Below are positions 44,710 through 55,072 of a stretch of DNA of 57,902 nt, piece by piece (within the stretch, counting starts at the first letter, position 1; each line of letters begins with the position of its first letter). The translations under genes and the position numbers were made by a program. The notes under the pieces were generated by a model. It was not told where the DNA came from. It saw only the letters and a program-made list of their open reading frames with translations, and made no database searches. Source of the stretch: Roseovarius gaetbuli (GTDB lineage Bacteria > Pseudomonadota > Alphaproteobacteria > Rhodobacterales > Rhodobacteraceae); NCBI RefSeq assembly GCF_900172365.1, contig NZ_FWFJ01000026.1, positions 1-57,902 of the forward strand. The letters are read 5' to 3'.

Positions 44710-44786
44710 CGGGTGACCCTTTCGTTTTGCGCCCCCCGATAGCAAAGCTTACCCGGCGACGCCATCCCCTGCGCCCAACGCAGGCG

Positions 44787-44810
44787 CGTGGGTTTCACCC
44801 ACCCTACGGG
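44787..44810. repeat. GTGGGTTTCACCCAC hairpin repeat
   Basis: GTGGGTTTCACCCAC followed by CCTACGG, in the 118-bp gap between the hypothetical gene and ruvB. This is a widely recurring alphaproteobacterial/Rhodobacteraceae intergenic element from general knowledge. The 6-bp arms (GTGGGT/ACCCAC) enclose TTC. Confidence 0.55.
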
Positions 44811-44827
44811 ATACTGCGCCCCTCGCC

Positions 44828-45856
44828 CTAATCCTCGAACATATCCGATTGCCCCTTGGCACCGGGAACCGGCAGGCCAAGATGATGCCACCCGCCCTGC
44901 GTCAGCATCCGCCCGCGCGGGGTGCGCTGGATAAGGCCTTGTTGCAACAGGAACGGCTCGATCACCTCTTCAAGCGCGTCGCGCGATTCACTGAGCGCGG
45001 CGCTGAGCGTTTCAATGCCGACCGGTCCGCCCTGATAGGCCTCGGCGATCAGGCGCAAATATCGCCGGTCCGCGCCATCAAGCCCAAGGTGATCGACGCC
45101 CAGTCGTGTCAGCGAACTATCGGCAAGTTCCTTGGAAATCACGCCATTGCCCTCGACCACGGCGAAATCCACCACTCGGCGCAACAGCCGCCCGGCGATG
45201 CGCGGCGTGCCGCGCGAGCGGCGTGCAATCTCCATCGCGCCGGAACTGTCGGTAGGGATATTCAACAGCCGCGCATTGCGCGTCACGATCTCGTGCAGCT
45301 CTTCGATCTTGTAAAACTGAAGCCGCGTCGGAATGCCGAAGCGGTCGCGCAGCGGCGTCGTCAAAAGCCCAAGCCGCGTGGTCGCCCCGACAAGCGTGAA
45401 GGGCTGCAACTCGATCCGCACCGTGCGCGCGGCGGGCCCCGCCCCGATCACCAGATCAAGCTCGAAATCCTCCAGCGCGGGGTAAAGCACCTCTTCCACC
45501 GCCGGGTTCAGCCGGTGAATTTCGTCGATGAACAACACGTCATTGCGTTCAAGATTGGTCAGGATCGCCGCCAGATCGCCCGCCTTGGCCAGCACCGGCC
45601 CCGAGGTCATGCGAAACCCGACGCCAAGTTCCTTGGCCATGATCTGGGCCAGGGTCGTCTTGCCAAGACCAGGGGGGCCATGAAACAGCGTGTGATCCAT
45701 CGCCTCGCCGCGTTGGCGCGCCGATTGGATAAAGACCGAAAGGTTGGCGCGCGCCTCGGCCTGACCGATGAATTCGCTCAGGGCCTGCGGGCGCAAACTG
45801 CGGTCAAAATCTTCCGGAAGTTCTTCGGGGCGCACAGTCGGATCGGGCGATGACAT
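44828..45856 (-). CDS. ruvB: Holliday junction helicase RuvB
   Basis: A 342-aa AAA+ motor that drives branch migration. It shows Walker [10 protein letters not shown], Walker [11 protein letters not shown], sensor ATTRLGLL and arginine-finger region [14 protein letters not shown]. The C-terminal winged helix ends [15 protein letters not shown]. Intact. It is the last gene of the ruvC-A-B operon, 3 bp after ruvA. Confidence 0.97.
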   Translation of the reverse strand: MSSPDPTVRPEELPEDFDRSLRPQALSEFIGQAEARANLSVFIQSARQRGEAMDHTLFHGPPGLGKTTLAQIMAKELGVGFRMTSGPVLAKAGDLAAILTNLERNDVLFIDEIHRLNPAVEEVLYPALEDFELDLVIGAGPAARTVRIELQPFTLVGATTRLGLLTTPLRDRFGIPTRLQFYKIEELHEIVTRNARLLNIPTDSSGAMEIARRSRGTPRIAGRLLRRVVDFAVVEGNGVISKELADSSLTRLGVDHLGLDGADRRYLRLIAEAYQGGPVGIETLSAALSESRDALEEVIEPFLLQQGLIQRTPRGRMLTQGGWHHLGLPVPGAKGQSDMFED

Positions 45857-45859
45857 GGA

Positions 45860-46528
45860 TTACCCCTTTGGCGCCAAGAGCTTGAGCGAGAGTCGGATCA
45901 ATTCCGGCGTGGCCGCATCCGGCGCCTCGCCCGCCGCCTGCGCCACGGCGCTTGCCGCCTCGCCGGGGCTATAGCCAAGGTTGGTCAGGGCCGATAAGGC
46001 CTCGGCCTGCGCGCCGCGATTGGGCCCGCCCGCCGGGGCCGGGGCGGCGGCGCGCGGCGCGCGCTCGATCACCTCGTCCGCGCCCTCATCCAGCTCCGGC
46101 GCAGGGGCCGCGCCCATCGCCATCACCGTGGGCGCCTTGTCTTTCAACTCGTTGACCACCCTCTGTCCGGTTTTTGCGCCAATCCCCTTGGCCGCCGTGA
46201 TCGAGTTCCAGTCGCCAAGCGCAATCGCGCGCCCGACGCCATCCGGCCCAAGCGCGCCCAGAATGGCCAGCGACGCCTTGGCGCCAACGCCCTGTACACT
46301 CATCAACAAGCGATGCCATTCCTTTTCGACCAGCGTCGTAAAGCCGAAGAGTTGCAGGATATCCTCGCGCACCAGAAGGTCGGTATAAAGCGCCACATGC
46401 TCGCCCACGCCCGGCATCGACGACAGCGTGCGTTCCGAGCAATAGACAAGGTATCCAACGCCGCGCACGTCGATCAAAACGTGGTCGGTGGCGCGATAGT
46501 CAATCCGCCCTGCGATCCGCCCGATCAT
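45860..46528 (-). CDS. ruvA: Holliday junction DNA-binding protein RuvA
   Basis: A 222-aa junction-binding protein. Domain I begins [21 protein letters not shown] and the helix-hairpin-helix region is around [15 protein letters not shown]. An Ala/Pro-rich linker of about 30 residues precedes the C-terminal RuvB-binding domain ([16 protein letters not shown]). Start ATG 46528 overlaps the ruvC stop by 4 bp. Intact. Confidence 0.95.
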   Translation of the reverse strand: MIGRIAGRIDYRATDHVLIDVRGVGYLVYCSERTLSSMPGVGEHVALYTDLLVREDILQLFGFTTLVEKEWHRLLMSVQGVGAKASLAILGALGPDGVGRAIALGDWNSITAAKGIGAKTGQRVVNELKDKAPTVMAMGAAPAPELDEGADEVIERAPRAAAPAPAGGPNRGAQAEALSALTNLGYSPGEAASAVAQAAGEAPDAATPELIRLSLKLLAPKG

Positions 46529-47031
46529 GCGCTTGCCCTCTCAACCGCGTCGGCCAGCATCGTGGTGCTGCGCGCGTGGTGGGCATGACAAATCGCCACC
46601 GCCAAGGCATCCGCCGCATCCGGCCCGGCCAATTCCACGCCGGGCAATTGCACCTTGACCATATGCGCAACCTGTTCCTTGGCCGCGTGGCCTACGCCGA
46701 CAACGGTCTTCTTGACGGTGTTTGGCGAATACTCCCCGACCGCAAGGCCAAATTGGGCCGGCACCAAAAGCGCGATCCCGCGCGCCTGCCCAAGCTTGAG
46801 GGTTCCCGCACCATCCTTGTTGACGAAAGTCTGTTCGACCGCCGCCGCCTCGGGGGTATAGCGGTGCAAAATATCGGTAAGTTGGTCGTAAAGAGACAGC
46901 AACCGCGCCGCAAGATCGGTGCCGCTTGAATGGCAAATACCGTTGGCCACATGGCTAAGCCGACTGCCATTCACATCAATCAGTCCCCAGCCAAGGTTTC
47001 GCAACCCGGGATCAATTCCCAAAACCCGCAT
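46525..47031 (-). CDS. ruvC: Holliday junction endonuclease RuvC
   Basis: A 168-aa RNase-H-fold resolvase. The first catalytic Asp is in [30 protein letters not shown] supplies the catalytic Glu, and the C-terminal [15 protein letters not shown] supplies the last Asp residues. It leads the ruvCAB operon. Intact. Confidence 0.96.
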   Translation of the reverse strand: MRVLGIDPGLRNLGWGLIDVNGSRLSHVANGICHSSGTDLAARLLSLYDQLTDILHRYTPEAAAVEQTFVNKDGAGTLKLGQARGIALLVPAQFGLAVGEYSPNTVKKTVVGVGHAAKEQVAHMVKVQLPGVELAGPDAADALAVAICHAHHARSTTMLADAVERASA

Positions 47032-47340
47032 TTTCCTGCCCTGCCCATCTGTTTTTCAAGCGATAGCACGAAACGAGAACAAAGACCAAGCAGAATGCGC
47101 GTTTCCAAACTGCATGATTTGCGGGCAGTTCGTTGCAAATATGGCGCCATCACGTGACAGTCACGAGGATGAGAGAACGTTAAAGTACTGATACCAATGC
47201 ATTTAAATTGGCTCTGGACCCATGCATAAAACGCATAAGGACTATGCAATAAACCCGGCTTGTAGGCGCGGTTTTCTCTGACTACCTGCCCCTCAGACGC
47301 AGACAAGCGCTGCACCCCTCATAGTCAAGGAATGAAACTC
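47032..47340. other. Long leader region between ruvC and the DUF1127 gene
   Basis: A 309-bp non-coding stretch, AT-richer than its surroundings, that must contain the promoters for the divergent ruvC and DUF1127 genes. I see no protein, tRNA or strong hairpin. An AAGGA at about 47326-47330 gives the ribosome site for ATG 47341. Confidence 0.5.
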
Positions 47341-47538
47341 ATGGCCAGCATCGACAGCAGCCGCACCCTCAATCCCTCCGCCGGTTTCGGTGGGTTTTTC
47401 GCTCGCGTCCTCGGCGTGGTTTCTGCCTGGAACGAACGTCGCGCCACGCGCAATGCGCTGTCGCAGCTTTCGGATCGCGAGCTTGATGATATCGGTCTGG
47501 CCCGTGGCGATATCAACGAGATTGCACGCCAGATCTAA
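47341..47538 (+). CDS. DUF1127 small basic protein
   Basis: A 65-aa YjiS-like DUF1127 protein: a variable N-terminus, then VVSAWNERRATRNALSQLSD and the hallmark RELDDIGLARGDI. Such small proteins bind RNA or DNA and affect phosphate, stress and small-RNA regulation in alphaproteobacteria. Start ATG 47341 has AAGGA ten bp upstream; ATG 47332 is too close to it. It is followed by a strong terminator. Confidence 0.88.
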   Translation: MASIDSSRTLNPSAGFGGFFARVLGVVSAWNERRATRNALSQLSDRELDDIGLARGDINEIARQI

Positions 47539-47560
47539 TCGCGGCGAAAGCCGAAAAGCA

Positions 47561-47595
47561 AAAGCCCTGTTGCGGTTCGCACCGCACAGGGCTTT
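47561..47595 (+). terminator. Rho-independent terminator after the DUF1127 gene
   Basis: AAAGCCCTGTTGCGG pairs with CCGCACAGGGCTTT (one unpaired base) around a short TTCGCA loop, 22 bp after the DUF1127 stop. With A-run and T-run ends it can work in both directions. Confidence 0.75.
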
Positions 47596-47646
47596 GTGAT
47601 GTCTGACCCAAGGGTCAAGATAGATGGGATTAGTCGCGTAGAAGCC

Positions 47647-47991
47647 TTAGCGCAGGAATGGCCGAAGTTTGCTTGCAAACATCGCGCTTACGGCATCGGG
47701 CTGCATCACAGCCGCCCCGGCTTGTTCGACAACGCTGCCCTCCGCAAGTTGCGCAAGGCGTTCCTCATATAGGCCCGCCCCGAGATGGGCGATGATCACG
47801 GCCTTGAAGAAGATGAACCCTGCCACGAGATAAAAAATCCCGCGCAAAGAAATGCCGCCCTGGCGACGTTTCGGGCGAAAAACAATAAGCCCGTCTTTGC
47901 CGACACGACCGACATATCCACGCTCCATACCGGCGCGTTTCCGTTCAATTGATTTCAGTCGAGTGTCAAATCCTTGGAATGCGTCACCCAT
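47647..47991 (-). CDS. Hypothetical single-span membrane protein
   Basis: A 114-aa protein of unknown function. The cytoplasmic N-terminal half is basic (RLKSIERKRAGMERGYVGRV, PKRRQGG), followed by one hydrophobic helix (GIFYLVAGFIFFKAVIIAHL) and a periplasmic tail ending ASKLRPFLR. The layout is common among Rhodobacteraceae hypotheticals. It stands alone, convergent with the DUF1127 unit. Confidence 0.65.
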   Translation of the reverse strand: MGDAFQGFDTRLKSIERKRAGMERGYVGRVGKDGLIVFRPKRRQGGISLRGIFYLVAGFIFFKAVIIAHLGAGLYEERLAQLAEGSVVEQAGAAVMQPDAVSAMFASKLRPFLR

Positions 47992-48097
47992 TGCAAAAAT
48001 CCCATTTCCACGGCCCCCACCGCGATCAATAAAATTTAGGCTCGAAATGTGGCAAGACTAAGGCGGGAGGATCAGTCAGTCAGAATTTTGACTTATT

Positions 48098-48970
48098 TCA
48101 CGAGAACTTTTCCAATGTCAGGGTGGTCCAGTCACCAATCTCTTCGCGATGCGCAAGACTGTTTCCAAGGGCGCAATAAACCGAGATCACCTCGTCGGCC
48201 TGTTCGTTCAGAATTCCCGAGAGAATCACCTTGCCACCGCCCTGCAAGCGTGACGTGACGTCAGGCGCGAGATCAATCAGCGGGCCCTTGAGGATATTGG
48301 CAAAGACAAGATCGAACGGTGCGGCGGCCACAAGACGCGGGTGATCAAGACCGGCGGCCTCGACACATTCGACGCGACCGACAAGATCATTGGCGGCGAC
48401 ATTGGCGGCGGCCACCTCGACGGCGACCTCGTCGATATCACTGGCCAGCATCACGCCGGGCCAGATCCGCGCCGCGCCCATCGCCAGAACCGCCGTGCCA
48501 CAGCCGATGTCGATCACCGACTTGCCGACAAACCCGGCATTGGCCAGCCGGTCAAGCGCGCGCAGACAGCCAAGCGTGGTGCCGTGATGCCCGGTGCCAA
48601 AGGCCATCGCCGCCTCGATCAGCAAAGGCTCGCAGTCGGCTGGCACCTTGTCGGCGTCATGGCTTCCGTAGACAAAGAACCGCCCGGCCACGACCGGGGT
48701 CAGCTCGCGGCGCACCTTGGCGACCCAATCGGTCTCGGGGAGTTCGGAAATGGTGAAGGGCTTGGCGCCATGCATCACCGCCAAAAGCGCAAGACCGGCC
48801 TGATCGGGGGCCTCTTCAAAGTAAGATCCGACCTCCCAGAGGCCAGAGCCGTCTTCCATTTCGAAGGCGCCAACGCCGGTGGGTTCGGGCGTGAGGGCCT
48901 CAAGCGCTTCGGCAAGCGCCTCGGCGCTGTCTTTGCCTGTGAGCGTGGTCAGGGCGGTAAAGGTCGGCAT
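48098..48970 (-). CDS. prmA: Ribosomal protein L11 methyltransferase
   Basis: A 290-aa SAM-dependent enzyme that trimethylates L11. The PrmA segments AMAFGTGHHGTTLGCL, VIDIGCGTAVLAMGAARIW and FDLVFANILKGPLIDLAPDV are intact. The N-terminal substrate domain is the short alphaproteobacterial form. ATG 48970 (MPTFTAL) or 48976. It is transcribed after the MFS gene with a 26-bp gap. Confidence 0.92.
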   Translation of the reverse strand: MPTFTALTTLTGKDSAEALAEALEALTPEPTGVGAFEMEDGSGLWEVGSYFEEAPDQAGLALLAVMHGAKPFTISELPETDWVAKVRRELTPVVAGRFFVYGSHDADKVPADCEPLLIEAAMAFGTGHHGTTLGCLRALDRLANAGFVGKSVIDIGCGTAVLAMGAARIWPGVMLASDIDEVAVEVAAANVAANDLVGRVECVEAAGLDHPRLVAAAPFDLVFANILKGPLIDLAPDVTSRLQGGGKVILSGILNEQADEVISVYCALGNSLAHREEIGDWTTLTLEKFS

Positions 48971-48996
48971 CGTCAAACCCTTTCAGATCGGGGGAA

Positions 48997-50229
48997 TTAT
49001 TCGGCGGGCGCGGATACGAAACGCGACCAGATTGTTTCATTGCCAGCCTCGGGATGGCGCGGAATCATCATCGCAAGCGCGCAAGAGACACAAGCCATGG
49101 CCGAGGCCATGAAGAACACCGCCGCAGGCGAGACCAGCCACAAATAGCCCAGAAGGGCCGGCAGGAACACGGCGGCGATATGGTTGATGGTAAAGGCCAC
49201 GGCGGCGGTCGGGGCGATATCGCCGGGATCGGCGATCTTCTGGAAATAGGTCTTGAGCGCGAGCGCGAGCGAGAACAGGATATGATCCACCACGTAAAGC
49301 GTCGCCGCAAGAACCACGCCCCAGCCAAAGAAATAGACCCCGCCATAGGCGGTAAAGAGCAAGGCAAGCCCGACGTATTCAAAGATCAGCGTGCGCCGTT
49401 CGCCAAACATGAAAACCGCGCGCCCCATCAGCGGCGCAAAGATCATGTTGGCGACAAGGTTGATCAGGAAAAGCGCCGTGACCTCATGCACCTGAAAGCC
49501 GAATTTCTCGACCATCATGAAGCCGGCAAAGACCACGAAAATCTGGCGCCGCGCACCGGCCATGAATTGCAGCGCATAATAAAGCCAGTAGCGGCGGCGC
49601 AGGACCATTTTCTTGATCTGCGGGTTGGGTGCCTCGAACCGGGGATAGGCAAAAAAGCAGAACACCGCGACGCAGGCGGTAAAGCCGCCCGAGATCATGT
49701 AGACCGTGTTATAGGTCAGGTTGAGCGCCTCCCATGTCATCACGATCAGGACATAGGCCACAAGCGTCGCCCCCGATCCCGCCGCCATCAACCAGCCCAG
49801 CATCTGCGGCGCGCGCAGCTTGTCGATCCACTGCAATTGCAGCGATTGATTGACGGTCTCGTAATAGTGAAACCCGATCGAGCTTAGCATGGTGATGGTC
49901 AGGATGCCGCCAAGCGAGGGAAATTGCGCCGTCATCGCCGTGGCCACGCCCAAAAGGCAAAGCGCGATGAGGCCGAGCACCTGTTCATGCATGAACATGA
50001 TCAGGGCGATCACGCCAATAGCGAAAAAGCCGGGGATTTCGCGTACCGTATGAAGCCAGCCAATGTCAGAGCCGTTGAACCCCGCCACCTCGATCACGAA
50101 GTTGTTAAGCAGCGCCGACCATGTGGCAAAGGCCACTGGCATGGCGGCGGCCATCAGGAACAGTAAGGTCACGGGACGGCGCCAGAATGGCAATTGGCGC
50201 GCGTCGCCCAAGGGGAATTGTGGTTTCAT
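48997..50229 (-). CDS. Major facilitator superfamily transporter
   Basis: A 410-aa, twelve-helix MFS carrier. It begins MKPQFPLGDARQLPFWRRPV, with many aromatic-rich helices (ATWSALLNNFVIEVAGFNGSDIG; FFIGVIALIMFM-like). I cannot name the substrate. It lies between prmA and priA on the same strand, with a 119-bp gap to the priA stop. Intact. Confidence 0.85.
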   Translation of the reverse strand: MKPQFPLGDARQLPFWRRPVTLLFLMAAAMPVAFATWSALLNNFVIEVAGFNGSDIGWLHTVREIPGFFAIGVIALIMFMHEQVLGLIALCLLGVATAMTAQFPSLGGILTITMLSSIGFHYYETVNQSLQLQWIDKLRAPQMLGWLMAAGSGATLVAYVLIVMTWEALNLTYNTVYMISGGFTACVAVFCFFAYPRFEAPNPQIKKMVLRRRYWLYYALQFMAGARRQIFVVFAGFMMVEKFGFQVHEVTALFLINLVANMIFAPLMGRAVFMFGERRTLIFEYVGLALLFTAYGGVYFFGWGVVLAATLYVVDHILFSLALALKTYFQKIADPGDIAPTAAVAFTINHIAAVFLPALLGYLWLVSPAAVFFMASAMACVSCALAMMIPRHPEAGNETIWSRFVSAPAE

Positions 50230-50348
50230 GGGTTTTCTTTACGCCCAAGTTTCGGCTTTGGCGAGAGGACACACCCGTCGGCATCCGAAATCTTCAAAAG
50301 ATTTCGGACCGCTTTCTTTTCAAGAAAGCGCGCGCGCCACAACCGATC

Positions 50349-52550
50349 TCAATAGAAACTCTGCGGGTCGATATCGACGCTCAGCCGGGCCTGCGGCGGC
50401 AGCCGTACCTGTGCCACCCAAGCCGCCACCGCACCCTGAAGTGCGGCACCTTTCGGCGCCTTCACCAAAAGCCGCACGCGGTGGCGCCCGCGAATGCGCG
50501 CAATCGGCGCCGGGGCCGGGCCGAACACCTGCGCGCCCACGGCGCGCAAGGGGCCATCGCGCCGCGCAAGGTCCTCGCCGATATCAAACACAACCTGCAT
50601 ATCGGGCGAGGACAGGATGATCCCCGCCATCCGGCCATAGGGCGGCACGCCCGCATGGCGGCGCGCATCGGCCTCCGCGCGCCAGAACCCCTCTTCGTCG
50701 CCCGCAAGAATGGCGCGGATCACCGGATGCTCGGGCTGAAAGGTCTGCAACAGGGCCGTGCCGCGCCGCTCGGCCCGCCCGGCGCGCCCCGCCACCTGGC
50801 GCATAAGCTGAAATGTCCGTTCGGCGGCGCGCAGGTCTGATCCCTGAAGGCCAAGATCGGCATCAATCACCCCGACCAACGTCAACAGAGGAAAGTTATG
50901 CCCCTTTGCCACCAATTGCGTACCGATGATGATATCGGCGGCGCCTTTGGCAATCTCTTCGATCTGTTCCTTGAGGGCGCGCGCCGAGCCAAAAAGGTCC
51001 GACGAGAGCACCGCAATCCGTGCCTCGGGAAACAGCGCTGCCGCCTCTTCGGCCAGCCGCTCGACGCCCGGCCCCACCGCCGCAAGCCGATCCTCGGCCC
51101 CGCAAGACGGGCAGGTCGTCGGCAAGGGCGCGCTTTCCCCGCATTGATGGCAGATCAGGCGCTTTTGAAACCGGTGTTCGACCATGCGCGCATCGCATTG
51201 CTCACAGCCGATCTGATGACCGCAGGCGCGGCAGATCGTGGTCGGCGCATAGCCACGCCGGTTGAGGAACAACAGCGCCTGTTCGCCCTTGGCGATCCGG
51301 GCATTGGCGGCGGCCTGAAGGCTTGGCGAAATCCAGCGGTTCGACGGCAATTTCTGCCCCCGCATGTCAATCGCCGCCAGCTCCGGCATCACCGCCGCCC
51401 CAAAGCGCGCGTTTAGCTCAAGCCGGTCATATTTGCCCGCCTCGGCATTTGCCCAGCTCTCAAGGCTTGGCGTGGCCGATGCCAGAACCACCCGCGCGCC
51501 GCAGATCGCCGCGCGCAGCACCGCCATATCGCGGGCATTATAAAGAACGCCGTCTTCCTGTTTGTAAGAGGTGTCGTGTTCCTCGTCGACGATGATCAGG
51601 CCAAGGTTCTGGAACGGCAGGAACAAAGCCGAGCGCGCGCCGACCACCATCTGTGCGCCGCCCTGCCCGACCATCTTCCAGGTGCGGCGGCGTTCGGTCA
51701 TGGTCACGCCCGAGTGCCATTCCGCCGGGCGCGCGCCAAAGCGCACCTCGACCCGGTTGAGAAATTCGGCCGTGAGGGCGATTTCCGGCAAGAGCACAAG
51801 CGCCTGACGCCCTTGGCGCAGGGCCTCGGCGACGGCCTCGAGGTAGACCTCGGTCTTGCCCGACCCGGTGACGCCGCGCAAAAGCGTGGTGCCATACGCC
51901 CCGGATCGCAGGCCTTTGCGCAGCGCCTCGGCGGCGGCCTCCTGATCTTCGGTCAGGGCCTTGGACGGAAGATCGGGGTCAAGATGGGCAAAGGGCATGT
52001 CGCGCGGCGTGTCTTCCTCACGCACCGCGCCTTGGCTCACCAATCCCTTGACCACCGAGGATGTCACCCCCGCCTGATCGCTTAGCTCCTTGAGGGTAAA
52101 GCCAAGCCCGCCATAGCTGCGCAACACCTCAAACACGCGGGTGCGCGCATCCGTGATGCGGGTCGGCTCGCCCTCACCCAGACGATAGACCTTTTGCATC
52201 GACGGCGGATTGCTCAGCCCCGGCGCGCGCGTCGCAAGCCGCAGCATCGCGGGCATCGGCGTGAGGGTGTAATCGGCGGCGCGGCGCAGGAATTCCTGCA
52301 TCTCGTCGCGCATCGGCGCCACATCCAGCACCCGGATGATGCTGCGCGCCTTCTTGAGGTCGAAGCCGCCCTTGCCCGGCCCCCAGACCACGCCCAAGAC
52401 CTTGCGCGGGCCAAGCGGCACCTCGACAAAAGCCCCCGGATGACAGCCGCCCTCGGGCGCGAGATAATCCAGCGGGCGATCCAGCGGCTGCGCCGTCAGA
52501 ACCGCCACAAGCGCGCCTTCGTCAAAGAAGTCGGGATTGGACGGGGGCAA
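50349..52550 (-). CDS. priA: Primosomal helicase PriA
   Basis: A 733-aa replication-restart helicase. Walker A is GVTGSGKTEVYL, the DEAH-like box is IIVDEEHDTSYK, and two zinc-knuckle clusters (CRACGHQIGCEQC and CHQCGESAP..CPSCG) are inserted in the helicase core. The C-terminal domain ends VDIDPQSFY. ATG 52550. Intact and divergent from fsa. Confidence 0.96.
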   Translation of the reverse strand: MPPSNPDFFDEGALVAVLTAQPLDRPLDYLAPEGGCHPGAFVEVPLGPRKVLGVVWGPGKGGFDLKKARSIIRVLDVAPMRDEMQEFLRRAADYTLTPMPAMLRLATRAPGLSNPPSMQKVYRLGEGEPTRITDARTRVFEVLRSYGGLGFTLKELSDQAGVTSSVVKGLVSQGAVREEDTPRDMPFAHLDPDLPSKALTEDQEAAAEALRKGLRSGAYGTTLLRGVTGSGKTEVYLEAVAEALRQGRQALVLLPEIALTAEFLNRVEVRFGARPAEWHSGVTMTERRRTWKMVGQGGAQMVVGARSALFLPFQNLGLIIVDEEHDTSYKQEDGVLYNARDMAVLRAAICGARVVLASATPSLESWANAEAGKYDRLELNARFGAAVMPELAAIDMRGQKLPSNRWISPSLQAAANARIAKGEQALLFLNRRGYAPTTICRACGHQIGCEQCDARMVEHRFQKRLICHQCGESAPLPTTCPSCGAEDRLAAVGPGVERLAEEAAALFPEARIAVLSSDLFGSARALKEQIEEIAKGAADIIIGTQLVAKGHNFPLLTLVGVIDADLGLQGSDLRAAERTFQLMRQVAGRAGRAERRGTALLQTFQPEHPVIRAILAGDEEGFWRAEADARRHAGVPPYGRMAGIILSSPDMQVVFDIGEDLARRDGPLRAVGAQVFGPAPAPIARIRGRHRVRLLVKAPKGAALQGAVAAWVAQVRLPPQARLSVDIDPQSFY

Positions 52551-52642
52551 CGCGGCATCCTCTCTCTGAGGGGGTTTCGGTGGGCTGATCTATGAGGTAA
52601 ACGCTTGTGACAGAAAACCCAACCCGCGCAGAGGCACCCCTC

Positions 52643-53296
52643 ATGAAATTCTTCGTCGATACCGCAGAAACCGATCAAATTGCCGAACTCAACGATCTTG
52701 GCATGGTCGATGGCGTGACCACCAACCCCTCGCTGATCCTGAAATCGGGCCGCGACATCCTTGAAGTGACCAAGGAGATCGCCGAAATGGTCGAGGGCCC
52801 GGTCAGCGCCGAAGTCGTCGCGCTCAAGGCCGATGAGATGATCGCCGAAGGCCGCAAGCTTGCCAAGATCGCCGACAACATCGCCGTCAAGGTGCCGCTG
52901 ACATGGGATGGTCTCAAGGCGTGCAAGGTGCTCTCGGGCGAGGGCAACATGGTCAATGTCACCCTGTGCTTTTCCGCAAATCAGGCGCTTTTGGCGGCCA
53001 AGGCGGGCGCGACATTCATCAGCCCCTTTATCGGGCGGCTTGACGATATCAACCTCGACGGCATGGATTTGATCGCGGATATCCGCACGATCTATGACAA
53101 TTACGGTTTCGACACCCAGATCCTTGCGGCCTCGATCCGCAGCGTCAATCACGCCTATCAGGCGGCCATGATCGGCGCCGACGTGATGACCGCGCCGCCC
53201 GCCGTGATCAAGAAGATGGCAGAGCATCCGCTGACCGACGCCGGGCTTGAAACCTTTATGGCCGACTGGGCAAAAACAGGGCAGCAAATCCTGTAA
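52643..53296 (+). CDS. fsa: Transaldolase/fructose-6-phosphate aldolase-like (MipB/TalC)
   Basis: A 217-aa small transaldolase-family enzyme. It opens [20 protein letters not shown] and has the [13 protein letters not shown] segment. [16 protein letters not shown] carries the Schiff-base Lys, and later [13 protein letters not shown] is present. Small members are either transaldolase or fructose-6-phosphate aldolase; the sequence does not decide. ATG 52643 is chosen over an upstream GTG (52607), since the family starts at MKFF and AGAGG lies upstream. Confidence 0.92.
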   Translation: MKFFVDTAETDQIAELNDLGMVDGVTTNPSLILKSGRDILEVTKEIAEMVEGPVSAEVVALKADEMIAEGRKLAKIADNIAVKVPLTWDGLKACKVLSGEGNMVNVTLCFSANQALLAAKAGATFISPFIGRLDDINLDGMDLIADIRTIYDNYGFDTQILAASIRSVNHAYQAAMIGADVMTAPPAVIKKMAEHPLTDAGLETFMADWAKTGQQIL

Positions 53297-53334
53297 CCCG
53301 TGCTATAACACCAAAAAACAAGACCGAGGCCGAC

Positions 53335-54042
53335 ATGAGCAGCAAGCCGGAAATGAATGACGCCTTGCGCGAACGCATTATCGCGCAACCCGACGTTATT
53401 CTTGAAGATCAAGACCTTATGCGTGCCCTCATCGCCGCAAACGAGCGGGCGATGGGCGGCAATATCGTTGATCTTCGCGGCATTGCGATGGATCGTCTTG
53501 AGGCGCGGCTTGACCGGCTTGAAGACACCCACCGCAGCGTGATTGCCGCCGCTTACGAAAATCTCGCGGGCACCAATCAGGTGCATCGCGCGATTTTGCG
53601 GATGCTCGACCCGGTCGAGTTCGAGGCCTTCCTGCGCGATCTTGGCGGCGAAGTGGCGCATATCCTGCGGGTCGATTCGATCCGGCTTGTGCTTGAATCG
53701 GTGCAAAATGACAGCGACCCGGCGGTGCGTCGCCTTGGCGATGTTTTGTCGGTGGCCGAGCCCGGCTTTATCAAATCCTACCTGACCGGCGGGCGCGATG
53801 TGCCTGCCCGTCAGGTGACTTTGCGCCAGATCAACGAGGGCGACATGCGGATTTATGGCCGCGACGCCACTTTCGTGCGCTCCGAGGCCTGTCTCATGCT
53901 GGATTTCGGGCCCGAGCGCCTGCCCGGCATGCTCGCCATGGGCGCCGAAGACCCGCATCAGTTCAGCCCGCAACAGGGCACCGACCTGCTGGCGTTCTTT
54001 GCCGGGGTGTTCGAGCGGTCCATGCGGCGCTGGTTGTCATGA
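53335..54042 (+). CDS. DUF484 family protein
   Basis: A 235-aa protein of the DUF484 (GAF-like) family typically found just before xerC. Recognised by ALRERIIAQPDVILEDQDLM near the N-terminus, DLRGIAMDRLEARL, and the SEACLMLDFGPERLPGMLA and MGAEDPHQFSP stretches. Function unknown. Its stop overlaps the xerC start (ATGA). Intact. Confidence 0.9.
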   Translation: MSSKPEMNDALRERIIAQPDVILEDQDLMRALIAANERAMGGNIVDLRGIAMDRLEARLDRLEDTHRSVIAAAYENLAGTNQVHRAILRMLDPVEFEAFLRDLGGEVAHILRVDSIRLVLESVQNDSDPAVRRLGDVLSVAEPGFIKSYLTGGRDVPARQVTLRQINEGDMRIYGRDATFVRSEACLMLDFGPERLPGMLAMGAEDPHQFSPQQGTDLLAFFAGVFERSMRRWLS

Positions 54043-54959
54043 TTAGCCCGGCCGCCCGCGATTCGTTGCAGGGTTGGCTGGCGTCACAAAAGGCGCTCAA
54101 GGGGGCCTCGGACAACACGCTTGATGCCTATTCGCGCGATGTCGCGGGGTTTCTTGCGTTCATGACCGAACATCACGGCCAGACCCAAGGCTTGGGTGCG
54201 CTGGCAAAAATAAGCACCGCCGATATGCGAAGCTGGATGGCCTTTACCCGTGGCCATGATGTTGGCTCGCGCTCGCTTGCGCGCAAGCTTTCGGCGGTCA
54301 AAAGCTTTTACCGCTGGCTGTCAGAGCGCGAGGGCTTTGAGCCGACCGCCGTTCTCGCCACCCGCTCGCCCAAGTTTCAGCGCAAATTGCCCCGTCCCCT
54401 GTCGCCCGAAGCGGCAAGCGATATGATCGACACGCTTGAAGTCCAATCCCTAACACCGTGGATTTCGGCGCGTGATCAGGCGGTCGTGACCCTGCTTTAC
54501 GGCTGTGGGTTGCGGATATCCGAGGCTTTGGGCCTGACCGGGGCGGATCTTCCGATTGGCAGCACACTTCGTATCATCGGCAAGGGCAACAAGGAACGCA
54601 TGGTGCCGGTGATCGCCCCGGCGCGCGATGCGGTCGAGCGTTATGTTGCCATATGCCCCTATGAGATCACCCCGCAAAGCCCGGTGTTTCGCGGTGCGCG
54701 CGGCGGCAAGCTTAATCCGCGGGTGATTCAGAAGGTGGTTGAGAAAACCCGGATGCAGCTTGGCCTGCCGGCCACGGCCACCCCGCACGCCATGCGCCAT
54801 AGCTTTGCCACCCATCTTTTGAACGCCGGCGGCGATCTGCGCGCGATCCAGGAATTGCTTGGCCATGCCTCGCTTTCGACCACGCAGGCCTATACCGGCG
54901 TCGATACCGCGCGCCTGCTTGAGGTTTACGCACGCGCCCATCCACAGGGGCGCGGCTAG
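54039..54959 (+). CDS. xerC: Tyrosine recombinase XerC
   Basis: A 306-aa site-specific recombinase that resolves chromosome dimers at dif with XerD. The SAM-like N-terminal DNA-binding domain is followed by the catalytic residues in LLYGCGLRISEALGL (Arg), TPHAMRHSFATHLL (HxxR) and LGHASLSTTQAYTGVD (His/Tyr). It is coupled to the DUF484 gene upstream as in other Proteobacteria. Intact; housekeeping, not a phage integrase. Confidence 0.95.
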   Translation: MISPAARDSLQGWLASQKALKGASDNTLDAYSRDVAGFLAFMTEHHGQTQGLGALAKISTADMRSWMAFTRGHDVGSRSLARKLSAVKSFYRWLSEREGFEPTAVLATRSPKFQRKLPRPLSPEAASDMIDTLEVQSLTPWISARDQAVVTLLYGCGLRISEALGLTGADLPIGSTLRIIGKGNKERMVPVIAPARDAVERYVAICPYEITPQSPVFRGARGGKLNPRVIQKVVEKTRMQLGLPATATPHAMRHSFATHLLNAGGDLRAIQELLGHASLSTTQAYTGVDTARLLEVYARAHPQGRG

Positions 54960-55072
54960 GGCGCGATCACTGTCACGTGGCCTCACGTAATAGTTAAGTT
55001 CCATTTCAGTTCAAACATGCAAGGGTTCGCTTGGATTAACCCTGTGCCTCTTGACCGGAATGGAGATTTAAT

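Noticed and set aside
44849..45853. Plus-strand frame opposite ruvB
   Set aside because: It is a mirror of the conserved ruvB gene, with an Arg/Gln/His-rich composition typical of antisense frames in GC-rich DNA.
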